This document shows positions 17,469 through 26,213 of a stretch of DNA of 64,000 nt, in pieces; position 1 is the stretch's first letter, and each line of letters begins with the position of its first letter. This DNA is from JBBDXS01 sp040902195 (GTDB taxonomy: Bacteria; Chloroflexota; Dehalococcoidia; DSTF01; RBG-16-68-14). The notes under the pieces are model-generated. The model was not told the DNA's origin. It worked only from the letters and a program-made list of their open reading frames with translations, and did not search any database. A program made the position numbers and the translations under genes. The stretch covers positions 1-64,000 of the forward strand of contig JBBDXS010000013.1 in assembly GCA_040902195.1 (NCBI GenBank), given 5' to 3'.

Positions 17469-17687
17469 ATGCCGAAGAAGGACGCGATTGAGGTCGAAGG
17501 TGTCGTCAAGATACCGCTGCCCAACGCAATGTTTCGCGTAAATCTAGCGAATGGACACGAGGTGCTGGCCCACATTTCCGGCAAGATGCGCCTCCACTAC
17601 ATCAAGATCGTCCCCGGCGACCGCGTCCTCGTTGAGCTGTCGCCGTACGACTTGGGCCGGGGCCGGATCACGTACCGGTTCCGCTAA
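17469..17687 (+). CDS. infA: Translation initiation factor IF-1
   Basis: IF-1 is a 72-residue OB-fold protein that occupies the 30S A site during initiation. KDAIEVEGVV, GHEVLAHISGKMR and LSPYDLGRGRITYR are diagnostic. It starts directly after the map stop. Confidence 0.98.
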   Translation: MPKKDAIEVEGVVKIPLPNAMFRVNLANGHEVLAHISGKMRLHYIKIVPGDRVLVELSPYDLGRGRITYRFR

Positions 17688-17698
17688 CGGAGCGAACG

Positions 17699-17812
17699 AT
17701 GAAAGTACAGGCGTCCGTCAAGAAGCGCTGCGACAAGTGCCAGATTATCCGCCGGCGTGGCATCGTCCGGATCATCTGTGAGAACCCGAAGCACAAGCAG
17801 CGCCAGGGCTAG
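17699..17812 (+). CDS. rpmJ: 50S ribosomal protein L36, zinc form
   Basis: A 37-residue product (MKVQASVKKRCDKCQ) with Cys11, Cys14, Cys27 and His32, the zinc set of the C+ L36. It lies between infA and rpsM as expected. The GGAGCGAACG upstream serves as ribosome site. Confidence 0.97.
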   Translation: MKVQASVKKRCDKCQIIRRRGIVRIICENPKHKQRQG

Positions 17813-17824
17813 GAGGTAGGCAGG

Positions 17825-18208
17825 ATGGCACGCATCGCCGGTATCGACATCCCGCGTGACAAGCGCATCGATGTTTCGTTGCGCTACATCTACGGGATCG
17901 GTTCCGGGATGGCCCAGCGCATCACCGACCAGGCGCAGGTCACCCCGACAACCAAGACGCGTGACCTGACCGACGACGAGGTCTCGCGCATCCGCGAAGT
18001 CATCGACCGCACCTGCACCGTCGAGGGAGACCTCCGGCGTGAGGTGCGCCAGAACATCCAGCGGCTCATCGAGATCAACTGCTACCGCGGCATCCGGCAC
18101 CGTCGCGGCCTCCCCGTGCGCGGACAGCGCACACGCACGAACGCCCGCTCGCGGAAGGGTCCGCGCAAGACGGTTGCCGGCAAGCGCCGCACCGTCGCCA
18201 AGAAGTAA
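17825..18208 (+). CDS. rpsM: 30S ribosomal protein S13
   Basis: S13 (127 residues) forms subunit bridges in the head. MARIAGIDIPRDKRIDVSLRYIYGIG and RGLPVRGQRTRTNARSRKGPRKT are diagnostic. AGGAGGTAGG precedes the ATG. Confidence 0.98.
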   Translation: MARIAGIDIPRDKRIDVSLRYIYGIGSGMAQRITDQAQVTPTTKTRDLTDDEVSRIREVIDRTCTVEGDLRREVRQNIQRLIEINCYRGIRHRRGLPVRGQRTRTNARSRKGPRKTVAGKRRTVAKK

Positions 18209-18220
18209 TCGAGGCGAAGG

Positions 18221-18610
18221 ATGGCAGAGAAGAAGAGCAAGTCGCGCCGCCGAGAAAAGAAGGTCGTGCCCAGGGGCAAGGCCTATATTCAGTCGACGTT
18301 CAACAACACGATCGTCACACTGACTGATCCCAACGGCAACGTCATCTCCGCGGGTTCCGCCGGCAATGTGGGCTTCAAGGGCTCACGCAAGTCGACTCCG
18401 TTTGCGGCCGGTCAGGCCGCCGAACGCGTCGCCCGCAAGGCGATGGATAACGGCATGCGCCAGGTCGACGTGCTCGTGAAGGGACCGGGCTCCGGCCGAG
18501 AGGCCGCCATCCGCTCGCTGGAGGCCGCCGGCCTCTCGATTCTCAGCATCCGTGACGTCACGCCAATGCCGCACAACGGCTGCCGGCCGCGCAAGCGGCG
18601 CAGGGTCTAG
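18221..18610 (+). CDS. rpsK: 30S ribosomal protein S11
   Basis: S11 (129 residues) lines the platform next to the E-site mRNA. AYIQSTFNNTIVTLTD, GRKSTPFAAGQAA-like and DVTPMPHNGCRPRKRRRV are all present. Lys-rich N-terminus. Confidence 0.98.
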   Translation: MAEKKSKSRRREKKVVPRGKAYIQSTFNNTIVTLTDPNGNVISAGSAGNVGFKGSRKSTPFAAGQAAERVARKAMDNGMRQVDVLVKGPGSGREAAIRSLEAAGLSILSIRDVTPMPHNGCRPRKRRRV

Positions 18611-18625
18611 GAGGAACGCATACAT

Positions 18626-19255
18626 ATGGCCCGCTACACGGGACCCGTTTGCCGCCTGTGCCGCCGCTACGGCGACAAGCTCTACCTTAAGGGCGACCGC
18701 TGCATGACGCCCAAGTGCGCCTTCGAGCGACGCCCCTCGCCGCCCGGCGCGCAGAAGTTCGCCCGCCGTAGGCGGGTGTCCGACCGCTCGCTCCAGCTCC
18801 GTGAGAAGCAGCGCGCGCGCGTCATCTACGGCCTGATGGAGCGTCAGTTCCGCCGCTACTACAAGGAGGCGCTGCATCGCGCCGGCGTCACGGGCGAGAA
18901 CCTGGTGCGCATGCTGGAGATGCGGCTTGACAACGCCGTCTTTCGCCTCGGCTTCGCCGACTCGCGCTCACAAGCCCGCCAGATCGTGCGACACGGCCAC
19001 ATCTCGCTGAACGGCCGTGTGACAGACATTCCTTCGTGCGCGCTCAGGATCGGCGACGAGATCGGCTGGTCCGAGAAGGGCAAGCGCACCGAACTCCTCA
19101 AGATTGTGCAAGAGACGCTGCAGGGCAAGGAAGTGCCGGACTGGCTCGGCGTTGACGCCGCCGCCATGACCGGCCGCGTCCTCACCCAGCCGGACATTGC
19201 ACAGGCAGGCGCGAAGTTCGACCCGGCGGTCATCGTTGAGTTCTACTCGCGGTAA
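18626..19255 (+). CDS. rpsD: 30S ribosomal protein S4, zinc form
   Basis: S4 (209 residues) nucleates 30S assembly. The N-terminal zinc knuckle is intact (Cys9, Cys12, Cys26, Cys31). The S4 RNA-binding domain follows (MRLDNAVFRLGFADSRSQARQIVRHGHI). AGGAGG ribosome site. Normal length. Confidence 0.98.
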   Translation: MARYTGPVCRLCRRYGDKLYLKGDRCMTPKCAFERRPSPPGAQKFARRRRVSDRSLQLREKQRARVIYGLMERQFRRYYKEALHRAGVTGENLVRMLEMRLDNAVFRLGFADSRSQARQIVRHGHISLNGRVTDIPSCALRIGDEIGWSEKGKRTELLKIVQETLQGKEVPDWLGVDAAAMTGRVLTQPDIAQAGAKFDPAVIVEFYSR

Positions 19256-19283
19256 GGAAGCAGCTCTCGATAGGGAAGGCATC

Positions 19284-20432
19284 ATGAACGTCGTAACATT
19301 TGACACCCAGCCCCCCGCGCTCGCGTCCATCGATCCGGAACCGCCGCACATCGCGGTCGAGGAAGAGTCCGAGAACTACGCGCGCTTCGTCGCGGAACCG
19401 CTCGCGGCGGGTTTCGGCATCACGCTGGGCAACGCCCTCCGCCGCGTGCTGCTCGGCTCGCTCCCCGGCGCCGCGATCACCTCGATTCGTATCGAGGAAG
19501 TCGTGCACGAGTTCTCGACCATCCCGGGCGTGAAGGAAGACACGATGGAGCTGCTCCTGAACTTCAAGGAGATCCGGCTCCGCCCGCTCTCCGACCGCCC
19601 CGGCAAGATGTACCTCGAAGCCACCGGCCCGGGTGAGGCGCGCGCGCGCAGCATCCAGGTCGCCGCCGACTATGAGCTCGTCAACCCCGACCTGTATCTG
19701 GCGACGCTCGACTCCGACAAGTCGCACTTGACCGTCGAGTTCACGGTCGAGTCCGGCAGCGGCTACTTGCCCGCCGACCAGTCCGACGGCTTGCCGATCG
19801 GCGTCATCCCGGTAGATGCGATCTTCACGCCGGTGCTGAAGGTCAACTTCCACGTGGAGCACACGCGCGTCGGCCAGATGACGAACTATGACAAGCTCAT
19901 CCTCGAAGTCTGGACGGACGGCACGATGAGCCCCGTCGACGCCGTGAGCCAGAGCTCCGACATTCTTCGCGACGAGCTGCAACTGTTCGCGCAGCTCGGC
20001 AAGCCTGAGCCGGCTGTCGTAGAGCACGGCGTCGGCCGTGGCGTCGCGCTGCCGCCGGACAAGTACAACACGCCCATCGAGGACCTGAGCCTCTCGGTGC
20101 GCGCGTACAACTGCCTCAAGCGCAGCGGCCTTATGACCGTCGGCCAGGTGCTCGAAAGGAGCGAGGACGAGCTGCTCACGCTCCGCAACTTCGGCCAGAA
20201 GTCGTACGACGAGCTGAAGGACAAGCTGATCGAGTTCGGCTTCCTCGCACCCGGCGCCAGCGAAGACGGCGGCCGCGCGGCGCCCGTCTCGATCAGCCAG
20301 CAGGATACGGTCAGCCCGCTCGGCGCGGCGCTGATCCAGGCGCTGCAGGAGGCCGGCGAGGACGCGACGAGTCTGCTCGGCGACGACAACGACGACCTCG
20401 CCGGCGCCGGCGCGCGCGAGAACCAGGAGTAG
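19284..20432 (+). CDS. rpoA: RNA polymerase alpha subunit
   Basis: RpoA assembles the polymerase core; its C-terminal domain contacts UP elements and activators. I chose the ATG at 19284 (GGGAAGG upstream) giving 382 residues. N-terminal dimer motif FGITLGNALRRVLL and C-terminal helix-hairpin-helix part (LRNFGQKSYDELK) are intact. About 55 residues beyond the usual end are acidic and Gly/Ala-rich, longer than typical RpoA. Confidence 0.97.
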   Translation: MNVVTFDTQPPALASIDPEPPHIAVEEESENYARFVAEPLAAGFGITLGNALRRVLLGSLPGAAITSIRIEEVVHEFSTIPGVKEDTMELLLNFKEIRLRPLSDRPGKMYLEATGPGEARARSIQVAADYELVNPDLYLATLDSDKSHLTVEFTVESGSGYLPADQSDGLPIGVIPVDAIFTPVLKVNFHVEHTRVGQMTNYDKLILEVWTDGTMSPVDAVSQSSDILRDELQLFAQLGKPEPAVVEHGVGRGVALPPDKYNTPIEDLSLSVRAYNCLKRSGLMTVGQVLERSEDELLTLRNFGQKSYDELKDKLIEFGFLAPGASEDGGRAAPVSISQQDTVSPLGAALIQALQEAGEDATSLLGDDNDDLAGAGARENQE

Positions 20433-20441
20433 GCGCTCGCC

Positions 20442-20801
20442 ATGCGACACCAACTCTCCGGCAGAAAGCTCAACCGCAACGGCGCGCAGCGTAAGGCGCT
20501 CATTCGCGGCCTGGTCAAGGAACTGCTCACGCACGAGTCGATCAAGACCACGGAAGCGAAGGCCAAGGAGACCCGCCGCGCCGCAGAGAAGGTCATCACG
20601 CTTGGTAAGGACGGCACGTTGCACGCCCGGCGCATGGCCTTCGCGTTCCTGAACGACAAGACGGTCACCGCTAAGGTCTTCGACGACATCGCGCCGCGGT
20701 TCGCCACCCGCCCCGGCGGCTACACGCGAATCGTCAAGCTCGGCCCCCGCCTCGGCGACAACGCGCAGATGGCGCAAATCGAGCTCATCAAGAGCGAGTG
20801 A
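20442..20801 (+). CDS. rplQ: 50S ribosomal protein L17
   Basis: L17 (119 residues) near the tunnel exit. MRHQLSGRKLNRNGAQRKAL and the final GGYTRIVKLGPRLGDNA are diagnostic. Its stop overlaps the truA GTG start. Confidence 0.98.
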   Translation: MRHQLSGRKLNRNGAQRKALIRGLVKELLTHESIKTTEAKAKETRRAAEKVITLGKDGTLHARRMAFAFLNDKTVTAKVFDDIAPRFATRPGGYTRIVKLGPRLGDNAQMAQIELIKSE

Positions 20802-21571
20802 GCGCAGCAGCGCGGCGGATCGCCCTGCTGCTCGAGTACGACGGGAGCCGCTACGGCGGCTCTCAGCGTCAAGAGAACGCGCCCAGCATCCAGGCAGAGC
20901 TCGAAAGCGCGCTCGAGCAGCTCACGGGGCAAACGACACCCGCTGCGTTCGCCGGCCGCACCGACGCCGGCGTGCACGCGCGAGGACAAGTGGCCGCGTT
21001 TACGACAACATCGACGCACGACATCGGCGTCTTCGTGCGCGGAACGAACGCCTGGCTCCCGCAGGACATCGCGGTGCGCCGGGCGGTTGAGGTAGACGAG
21101 GAGTTCGACCCGCGCCGGCACGCCACCGGCAGAACGTACCGCTACCTCATCTACAACGAGCGAGAGCGGTCGCCGCTCTGGCTCGAGCGGGCCTGGCACG
21201 TCGCCGAGCCGCTCGATATCGTAGCGATGCAGCGAGCCGCGTCGCTGCTCATCGGTGAGCGCGACTTCGCCGCGTTTACCGGCCGCGAGGGGCGCCCGAC
21301 GGTGCGCCGCATGCGCAGGGCGCAGGCCGAGCGCAGCGGACCGCTGGTGACCACGGAGTTGGAGGCGAACGCCTTCCTCCGCCACCAGGTCCGCCGGACG
21401 ATGGGTTCGCTCGTCCTGGTCGGGACCGGCAAGCTGGCCGTCGAGGCCTACGGCGAGCTGGTCACGCGGGCCGGTCCAGGCAGCGCCACCGAGACGGCGC
21501 CGCCCCAGGGGCTATACCTGGTTCGAGTCACCTATCCAGGACTCGATCTTGAGGGGACAGACACGTTATAG
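20798..21571 (+). CDS. truA: tRNA pseudouridine(38-40) synthase
   Basis: TruA modifies U38-U40 of the tRNA anticodon arm. The catalytic Asp56 lies in RTDAGVHARGQ; EYDGSRYGG and FLRHQVRRTMG are typical. 257 residues. GTG start overlaps rplQ by four bases. A TATAGT at 21567-21572 could be a -10 box for rplM, but without a usable -35. Confidence 0.96.
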   Translation: MSAAARRIALLLEYDGSRYGGSQRQENAPSIQAELESALEQLTGQTTPAAFAGRTDAGVHARGQVAAFTTTSTHDIGVFVRGTNAWLPQDIAVRRAVEVDEEFDPRRHATGRTYRYLIYNERERSPLWLERAWHVAEPLDIVAMQRAASLLIGERDFAAFTGREGRPTVRRMRRAQAERSGPLVTTELEANAFLRHQVRRTMGSLVLVGTGKLAVEAYGELVTRAGPGSATETAPPQGLYLVRVTYPGLDLEGTDTL

Positions 21572-21608
21572 TAGGGGTCGTTATGCCCCAGGGCACGAAG
21601 GAAGCCAT

Positions 21609-22073
21609 ATGAAGACATTCACACTGAGCAGCAAGAACGTCGAGGTGCGCTGGCACGTCATCGACGCGGAAGACCGGCCCCTGGGCCGCCTCGCCTCGCA
21701 GACGGCGCTCCTGCTGCGCGGCAAGCACCGCCCTACGTTCACGCCGCATCTCGATAACGGCGACTTCGTCGTCATCGTCAACGCATCGAAGGTCCGGATT
21801 ACGGGCCGCAAGGTGCAGCAGAAGACGTACATCCGGCACACCGGCTTTCCCGGCGGCTTTCGTGAGACGCCGCTGGCCGTGCTGCTGGAAAAGCACCCCG
21901 ACCGCGTGATCCAGCAGGCAGTCAAGGGTATGTTGCCCCACAACAAGCTCGGCCGGGTACTGATGAAGCACCTAAAGGTCTACGGCGGACCGGACCACCC
22001 CCACGAGGCACAGGTTAACGCCGGCACCAAGAAGGCCCGCAGCGCCGCGCCGGCGAAGGCAAGCGAGGAGTAA
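21609..22073 (+). CDS. rplM: 50S ribosomal protein L13
   Basis: L13 (154 residues from the ATG at 21609, preceded by AAGGAAG) is an early assembly protein. WHVIDAEDRPLGRLAS, RHTGFPGGFRE and GMLPHNKLGR are diagnostic. The C-terminus has a short Ala/Lys tail. Followed two bases later by rpsI. Confidence 0.97.
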   Translation: MKTFTLSSKNVEVRWHVIDAEDRPLGRLASQTALLLRGKHRPTFTPHLDNGDFVVIVNASKVRITGRKVQQKTYIRHTGFPGGFRETPLAVLLEKHPDRVIQQAVKGMLPHNKLGRVLMKHLKVYGGPDHPHEAQVNAGTKKARSAAPAKASEE

Positions 22074-22075
22074 GC

Positions 22076-22471
22076 ATGGCGAACGATCTGTACTACCACG
22101 GCACCGGACGCCGAAAGTGCGCCGTCGCGCGCGTGCGACTCTTCCCGGGCGCCGGGCCCCACATCGTGAACGAACGGCCGATGGAAGACGTCTTCCCGCG
22201 CACGAAGCACCGCTACAGCATTCTGGCGCCGCTGCGCGTCACCGAGTCGCTGGACAAGTTCCACGCGCAGGTCAAGGTCGCGGGCGGCGGCGCCTCTGGC
22301 TGGGCCGATGCCATCGCGCTCGGCGTGGCGCGGGCGCTAATCAAAGCGGACGAGAACGCGCACAAGCCGCTCCGTAAGGCCGGCCTGCTCACGCGAGACG
22401 CCCGCGTGAAGGAGCGGAAGAAGTACGGCCTTAAGCGCGCGCGCAAGGCGCCACAGTTCACCAAGCGCTAG
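22076..22471 (+). CDS. rpsI: 30S ribosomal protein S9
   Basis: S9 (131 residues) reaches the P-site tRNA with its C-terminal tail, which ends KAPQFTKR. GRRKCAVARVRLFPG and GGGASGWADAIALGVARAL are characteristic. Last gene of the ribosomal run. Confidence 0.98.
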   Translation: MANDLYYHGTGRRKCAVARVRLFPGAGPHIVNERPMEDVFPRTKHRYSILAPLRVTESLDKFHAQVKVAGGGASGWADAIALGVARALIKADENAHKPLRKAGLLTRDARVKERKKYGLKRARKAPQFTKR

Positions 22472-22494
22472 TCAGCGTCCCTTCGGTAGCAGAT

Positions 22495-22525
22495 AGCAGG
22501 CCGGACACTCCAAGTCCGGCCTGCT
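22495..22525. terminator. 12-bp hairpin between convergent rpsI and SAM operon ends
   Basis: agcaggccggac pairs perfectly with gtccggcctgct across a 7-base loop. It lies between the rpsI stop and the convergent minus-strand gene, so it can end transcription from both sides. The U-tract is poor on either strand. Confidence 0.75.
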
Positions 22526-22528
22526 GCG

Positions 22529-23050
22529 TTAGAACGGCCAGGCGCCGCCCAGGTGGCGTTTGGTCCAGTCCCACGGCTGCGCCTCCGCATAATGCAGCAC
22601 GTACTCCTGCGCGAGCTTGGGAACCAGCAGGACGAACAACAGCACGGCCAGACGCGGCGGCGTCAGCTCGAACCGTGGTACCGCGCGGACGATGACCAGG
22701 TACGCGAGATAGAAGTTCTCAAAGAGGTTCGGGAAGACCAGCAGAAAGACGCGCACCTGTGTTACTTCGAAGAGAATGACGCCCACGAGCCGGTATGCGA
22801 ACAGCGCCACGCTTGTCCACTTCGCGATCGCCACCCAGCGCATCGACACGATCAGCTCCAGCGAGAGGTAGTACGTGTCCAGCGCCTTGTCCAGCGCCGG
22901 GTAGTTATCGAACTGTCCGCCCACGATCTCGATCAGCACGACGTCCAGCGCATCTACAAGCATCGAGATCAATCCGCCCGCAAGCGGCCAGCGCAGGATC
23001 GACACTGGCACGAGCAGCCGGACGAGAATAACAGCGAGCTGGCCGGCCAC
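22529..23050 (-). CDS. Predicted multi-pass membrane protein
   Basis: A 173-residue hydrophobic protein with about four membrane segments. One stretch, LVDALDVVLIEIVGGQFDNYP, suggests a conserved extracytoplasmic loop. It is the last gene of the SAM-cycle operon, 20 bases after the isomerase. GTG start. I do not recognise the family; the DNA is typical for the region, so it is probably a native gene. Confidence 0.7.
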   Translation of the reverse strand: MAGQLAVILVRLLVPVSILRWPLAGGLISMLVDALDVVLIEIVGGQFDNYPALDKALDTYYLSLELIVSMRWVAIAKWTSVALFAYRLVGVILFEVTQVRVFLLVFPNLFENFYLAYLVIVRAVPRFELTPPRLAVLLFVLLVPKLAQEYVLHYAEAQPWDWTKRHLGGAWPF

Positions 23051-23069
23051 GAGGAATCGATTGGCCGCG

Positions 23070-24152
23070 CTACGGCTCGGCTAGCCGCGCCTTGAGGCGC
23101 GCGATCGCCGGCACCGGCGACGGGTCGATGTTGTTCAGCATTCCCAGGTAGAAGCTCGTGAGGTCGCCGAAGTAGACGGACGTCAGGAGCTGCGCCAACG
23201 GCGTCGCCCCACCCGTCTCGATGCGCTCGTGTGAGACACCGGCGATTTCGTACTCATGCGCCGTCGCATCGTAGCGGCGCTGCATGCGCGCGCCGAGCAC
23301 CTCGTGATACAGGAAGACAACGTGCAACAGCGGCACGACCTCCGCCGCCAGGCCGAAGCCCTCGATGCTGTTGTGGTCGAGCTCCGGCAGCTCTTCCCAC
23401 ATCGCCCAGCACTTCGCGTTCTCGTTGAGCTGCGTCTTCCAGCGATGCGCCGCCTCGGTCAAGACGCCCGCACCGACGACGTTCGCGATGCGTCCGTGCA
23501 GGCGTATCGCGAGCTGCTTTGCGCGGTTCTCTGCGACGGCGATCGCGGAGCCGATGTGGAGCTGCTGCTCGCGCATGAGCGAGATGGCCTCGCGGACCGC
23601 GGCCTCCTGCCCGCCCAGCAGGCCGACGCGTTCGCTCAGCGCCAGCAGCGCCATCAGCTGGTGCCCCAGGGCGGAGCGCGGCTCGCCGTCGTACGTGTAG
23701 TTGAACACCGGAACATTGCTGCGCCGCGCCAGCTCGGCCAGCTCACCACCCACCGTGATGGCGAAGCCCATCGCGCCGGCGGCAAGCGCCTGCTGAAAGC
23801 CCGAGAGCGTCTCTTCCGTGTTGCCGCTGTGGCTGCACGCGATGACCAGCGTCTCCGGCCCAACGAACGCCGGCATGTCGTATCCGCGCACGACGTACAC
23901 CGGCTTGCGCGCAGAACGCATCGCGATCGAGCGAAGCATGTCGCCCGCGATAGCGGAGCCTCCCATGCCCGCGATGACCAGCTCGCGCGCCGAGGCGTAG
24001 CTGTCGGGCACGCGCAAGGCAGCGGCGTTGCGCCAGCCCTCCTCGCACTGGTCGGGCAACGTCTCGATCCGGCCGAGCAGCCCGGCAGGGTCCTTGCGCG
24101 CCCACGTGCCCGGATCGTTGAGGATAGACGCGAACGCCCCTGTTGCGCCCAT
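23070..24152 (-). CDS. Bifunctional phosphoglucose/phosphomannose isomerase
   Basis: A SIS-domain sugar isomerase of 360 residues that interconverts fructose 6-phosphate with glucose 6- or mannose 6-phosphate. The phosphosugar site is visible as GMGGSAIAGDM and SHSGNTEET; the C-terminal ATP/PMI region contains GFGLAAEVVPLLHVVF. Length and order fit the archaeal/Chloroflexi bifunctional family. It follows a sugar nucleotidyltransferase, so the pair could feed GDP-mannose or related sugar nucleotides; product specificity is inferred. Confidence 0.88.
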   Translation of the reverse strand: MGATGAFASILNDPGTWARKDPAGLLGRIETLPDQCEEGWRNAAALRVPDSYASARELVIAGMGGSAIAGDMLRSIAMRSARKPVYVVRGYDMPAFVGPETLVIACSHSGNTEETLSGFQQALAAGAMGFAITVGGELAELARRSNVPVFNYTYDGEPRSALGHQLMALLALSERVGLLGGQEAAVREAISLMREQQLHIGSAIAVAENRAKQLAIRLHGRIANVVGAGVLTEAAHRWKTQLNENAKCWAMWEELPELDHNSIEGFGLAAEVVPLLHVVFLYHEVLGARMQRRYDATAHEYEIAGVSHERIETGGATPLAQLLTSVYFGDLTSFYLGMLNNIDPSPVPAIARLKARLAEP

Positions 24153-24154
24153 CG

Positions 24155-24859
24155 TTAGTCGCGCGCCTTCGATTCGCTCGCCGCCGCGAGCTGCGCTGCC
24201 GCCTCGTTCAGGTCCTTCACCGTATCGATCGCCTTCCAGTACGACGTCGACTTGAAGCCGAACAGCTTGCCCTCCTCCGCGAGTTTCGGGAATAGGCCGT
24301 CTTCGTGATCACCAACGTCCGGCAGCCCCTCGAAGAACTCTCGGTTGAGGACGTACGCGCCGGCGCTCAGCCAGTACGGCAGCAGCGGCTTCTCCTCGAA
24401 CCCCAGGACGCGTTTGCCGCGCTGCCGCACGATGCCGTACGGGCTGCGTAGCTGCGTCAGCAGCAGCGTTGCGACCGCGCCGGAGCGTTCGTGCTGGCGG
24501 ATCATGGGCCGCAGCGGCTGCGTGTGCACGTTATCGCCGTTCGTGCCGATGACGATCGGCTCCGACGGCGGCACCTGCCGGTACGCAAGCTTGAACGCGC
24601 CGCCTCGTCCGAGCGGTTGGTCCTCGATCGAATAACGGATGTGTGCGCCCCAGCGCTTGCCATCGCCGAAGTAGTCCTCGATCACGTGGTGCAGGTGGCC
24701 ACACGCGACCACGATGTCCGTGACGCCGTTCTCCAACAGCCAATCGATCTGGTGTTCGAGGATCGGCTTGTTGAGCAGCTCGACCATCGCCTTGGGGCGA
24801 TCGCTCGTGAGCGGCATCAGGCGCTCGCCTTTCCCGCCAACGATCACGATGGCGTACAA
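24155..24859 (-). CDS. Sugar-phosphate nucleotidyltransferase
   Basis: A 234-residue NTP-transferase with the N-terminal signature IVIVGGKGERLMPLT, then KAMVELLNKPILEHQ and the metal-binding TNGDN. It activates a sugar 1-phosphate with an NTP; mannose 1-phosphate guanylyltransferase is plausible given the adjacent isomerase, but base and sugar cannot be told from sequence by eye. Two bases separate the genes. Confidence 0.85.
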   Translation of the reverse strand: MYAIVIVGGKGERLMPLTSDRPKAMVELLNKPILEHQIDWLLENGVTDIVVACGHLHHVIEDYFGDGKRWGAHIRYSIEDQPLGRGGAFKLAYRQVPPSEPIVIGTNGDNVHTQPLRPMIRQHERSGAVATLLLTQLRSPYGIVRQRGKRVLGFEEKPLLPYWLSAGAYVLNREFFEGLPDVGDHEDGLFPKLAEEGKLFGFKSTSYWKAIDTVKDLNEAAAQLAAASESKARD

Positions 24860-24907
24860 CCTACACCCGCCCCTGCTGTAACGTCGACATCGCGCGTACG
24901 AGGCGCC

Positions 24908-26146
24908 CTACCGCGCCTCGACGGCTTCGCTCAGGCCCGCGGCCTTGCGTAGGGTGGCCGCCTTGTCGGTCGCCTCCCACGGCGCGTCGATGTCTTCGCG
25001 CCCGAAGTGGCCGTAGGCCGCGGTCGGGAGGTAGATCGGACGGCGCAGACGCAGGTCGCGGATGATCGCGCCGGGCCGCAGGTCGAAATGCTCGTGCACG
25101 AGGGCGAGGATCTTCGCGTCGTCGACCTTCGCCGTACCGAACGTCTCGATAGAAACCGACGTCGGCCGCGCGACACCAATCGCGTACGAGAGCTGGATCT
25201 CGATGCGGTCGGCCAGGCCGGCGGCGACGAGGTTCTTCGCTACGTAGCGCGCCGCGTACGCGGCTGAGCGGTCCACCTTCGTCGGGTCCTTGCCGGAAAA
25301 CGCGCCGCCGCCGTGCCGCGCGACGCCGCCGTACGTGTCGACGATGATCTTGCGGCCCGTGAGGCCCGCGTCGCCCATCGGCCCGCCGATGACGAAGCGG
25401 CCGGTTGGGTTGATCAGGTAGCGCGTCCGCTCATCGATCAGGTCCGGCGGGATCACCTCGTGCACAACGAGATCGACGACCTCCTGCTGGAGCTGCTCGC
25501 GCGTCACGTCAGGATCGTGCTGTGTGGAGATCACGACGGTATCGATGCGCTTCGGGCGGCCATACTCATACTCGACCGTCACCTGCGACTTGCCGTCCGG
25601 CCGCAGATACGGCAGCACGTCGTCCTTGCGGAGCTGAGCCAGCCTGCGACAGAGCTTGTGCGCCGTCGAGATCGTCAGCGGCATCAGCTCGGGCGTCTCG
25701 TTGCAAGCGAAGCCAATCATCATCCCCTGGTCGCCCGCGCCCTGCTCGAGGTCCAGCTCCTCGGCGCTCGCCTGCCCCTCGCGCGCCTCCAGCGACTTAT
25801 CCACGCCCTGCTTGATGTCGCCGGACTGCTCCTTGATCGAGACCGTCACGCCGCACGTTTCGTAGTCGAAGCCGTATTCGGCGCGCGTGTACCCAATCTT
25901 GCGCACCGTCTCGCGGATGATCGCCGGCATGTCGACGTAGCAGTCGGTCGTGATCTCGCCCATCACGATGATCAGGCCCGTCGTGACCGCGGTCTCACAG
26001 GCGACGCGCGCCAGCGGGTCCTGCACAATGATCGAATCGAGCACCGCGTCCGAGATCTGGTCGCAGAGCTTATCCGGGTGCCCCTCCGTTACCGACTCGG
26101 ACGTCAGGAACAGAGACGGCGATGACATGAATGTTGTCTGGCTCAT
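24908..26146 (-). CDS. metK: S-adenosylmethionine synthetase
   Basis: MetK makes SAM from methionine and ATP. The 412-residue product carries TEGHPDKLCDQISDA, GAGDQGMMIGFA and GGGAFSGKDPTKVDRS. I chose the ATG at 26146, which has GAGGAGAA a few bases upstream; an in-frame extension overlapping ahcY is not supported. Its place in a SAM-riboswitch operon fits feedback control of SAM synthesis. Confidence 0.97.
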   Translation of the reverse strand: MSQTTFMSSPSLFLTSESVTEGHPDKLCDQISDAVLDSIIVQDPLARVACETAVTTGLIIVMGEITTDCYVDMPAIIRETVRKIGYTRAEYGFDYETCGVTVSIKEQSGDIKQGVDKSLEAREGQASAEELDLEQGAGDQGMMIGFACNETPELMPLTISTAHKLCRRLAQLRKDDVLPYLRPDGKSQVTVEYEYGRPKRIDTVVISTQHDPDVTREQLQQEVVDLVVHEVIPPDLIDERTRYLINPTGRFVIGGPMGDAGLTGRKIIVDTYGGVARHGGGAFSGKDPTKVDRSAAYAARYVAKNLVAAGLADRIEIQLSYAIGVARPTSVSIETFGTAKVDDAKILALVHEHFDLRPGAIIRDLRLRRPIYLPTAAYGHFGREDIDAPWEATDKAATLRKAAGLSEAVEAR

Positions 26147-26213
26147 TGATTTCTCCTCTTTCGCGGACCTCTTTTGGATGCGAGATGCGTGAGGCGGTTT
26201 CCCGCTTCCAATC

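Noticed and set aside
21549..21572. Promoter for rplM inside truA
   Set aside because: TATAGT is present but the only TTGAGG is 12 bases away, too close.
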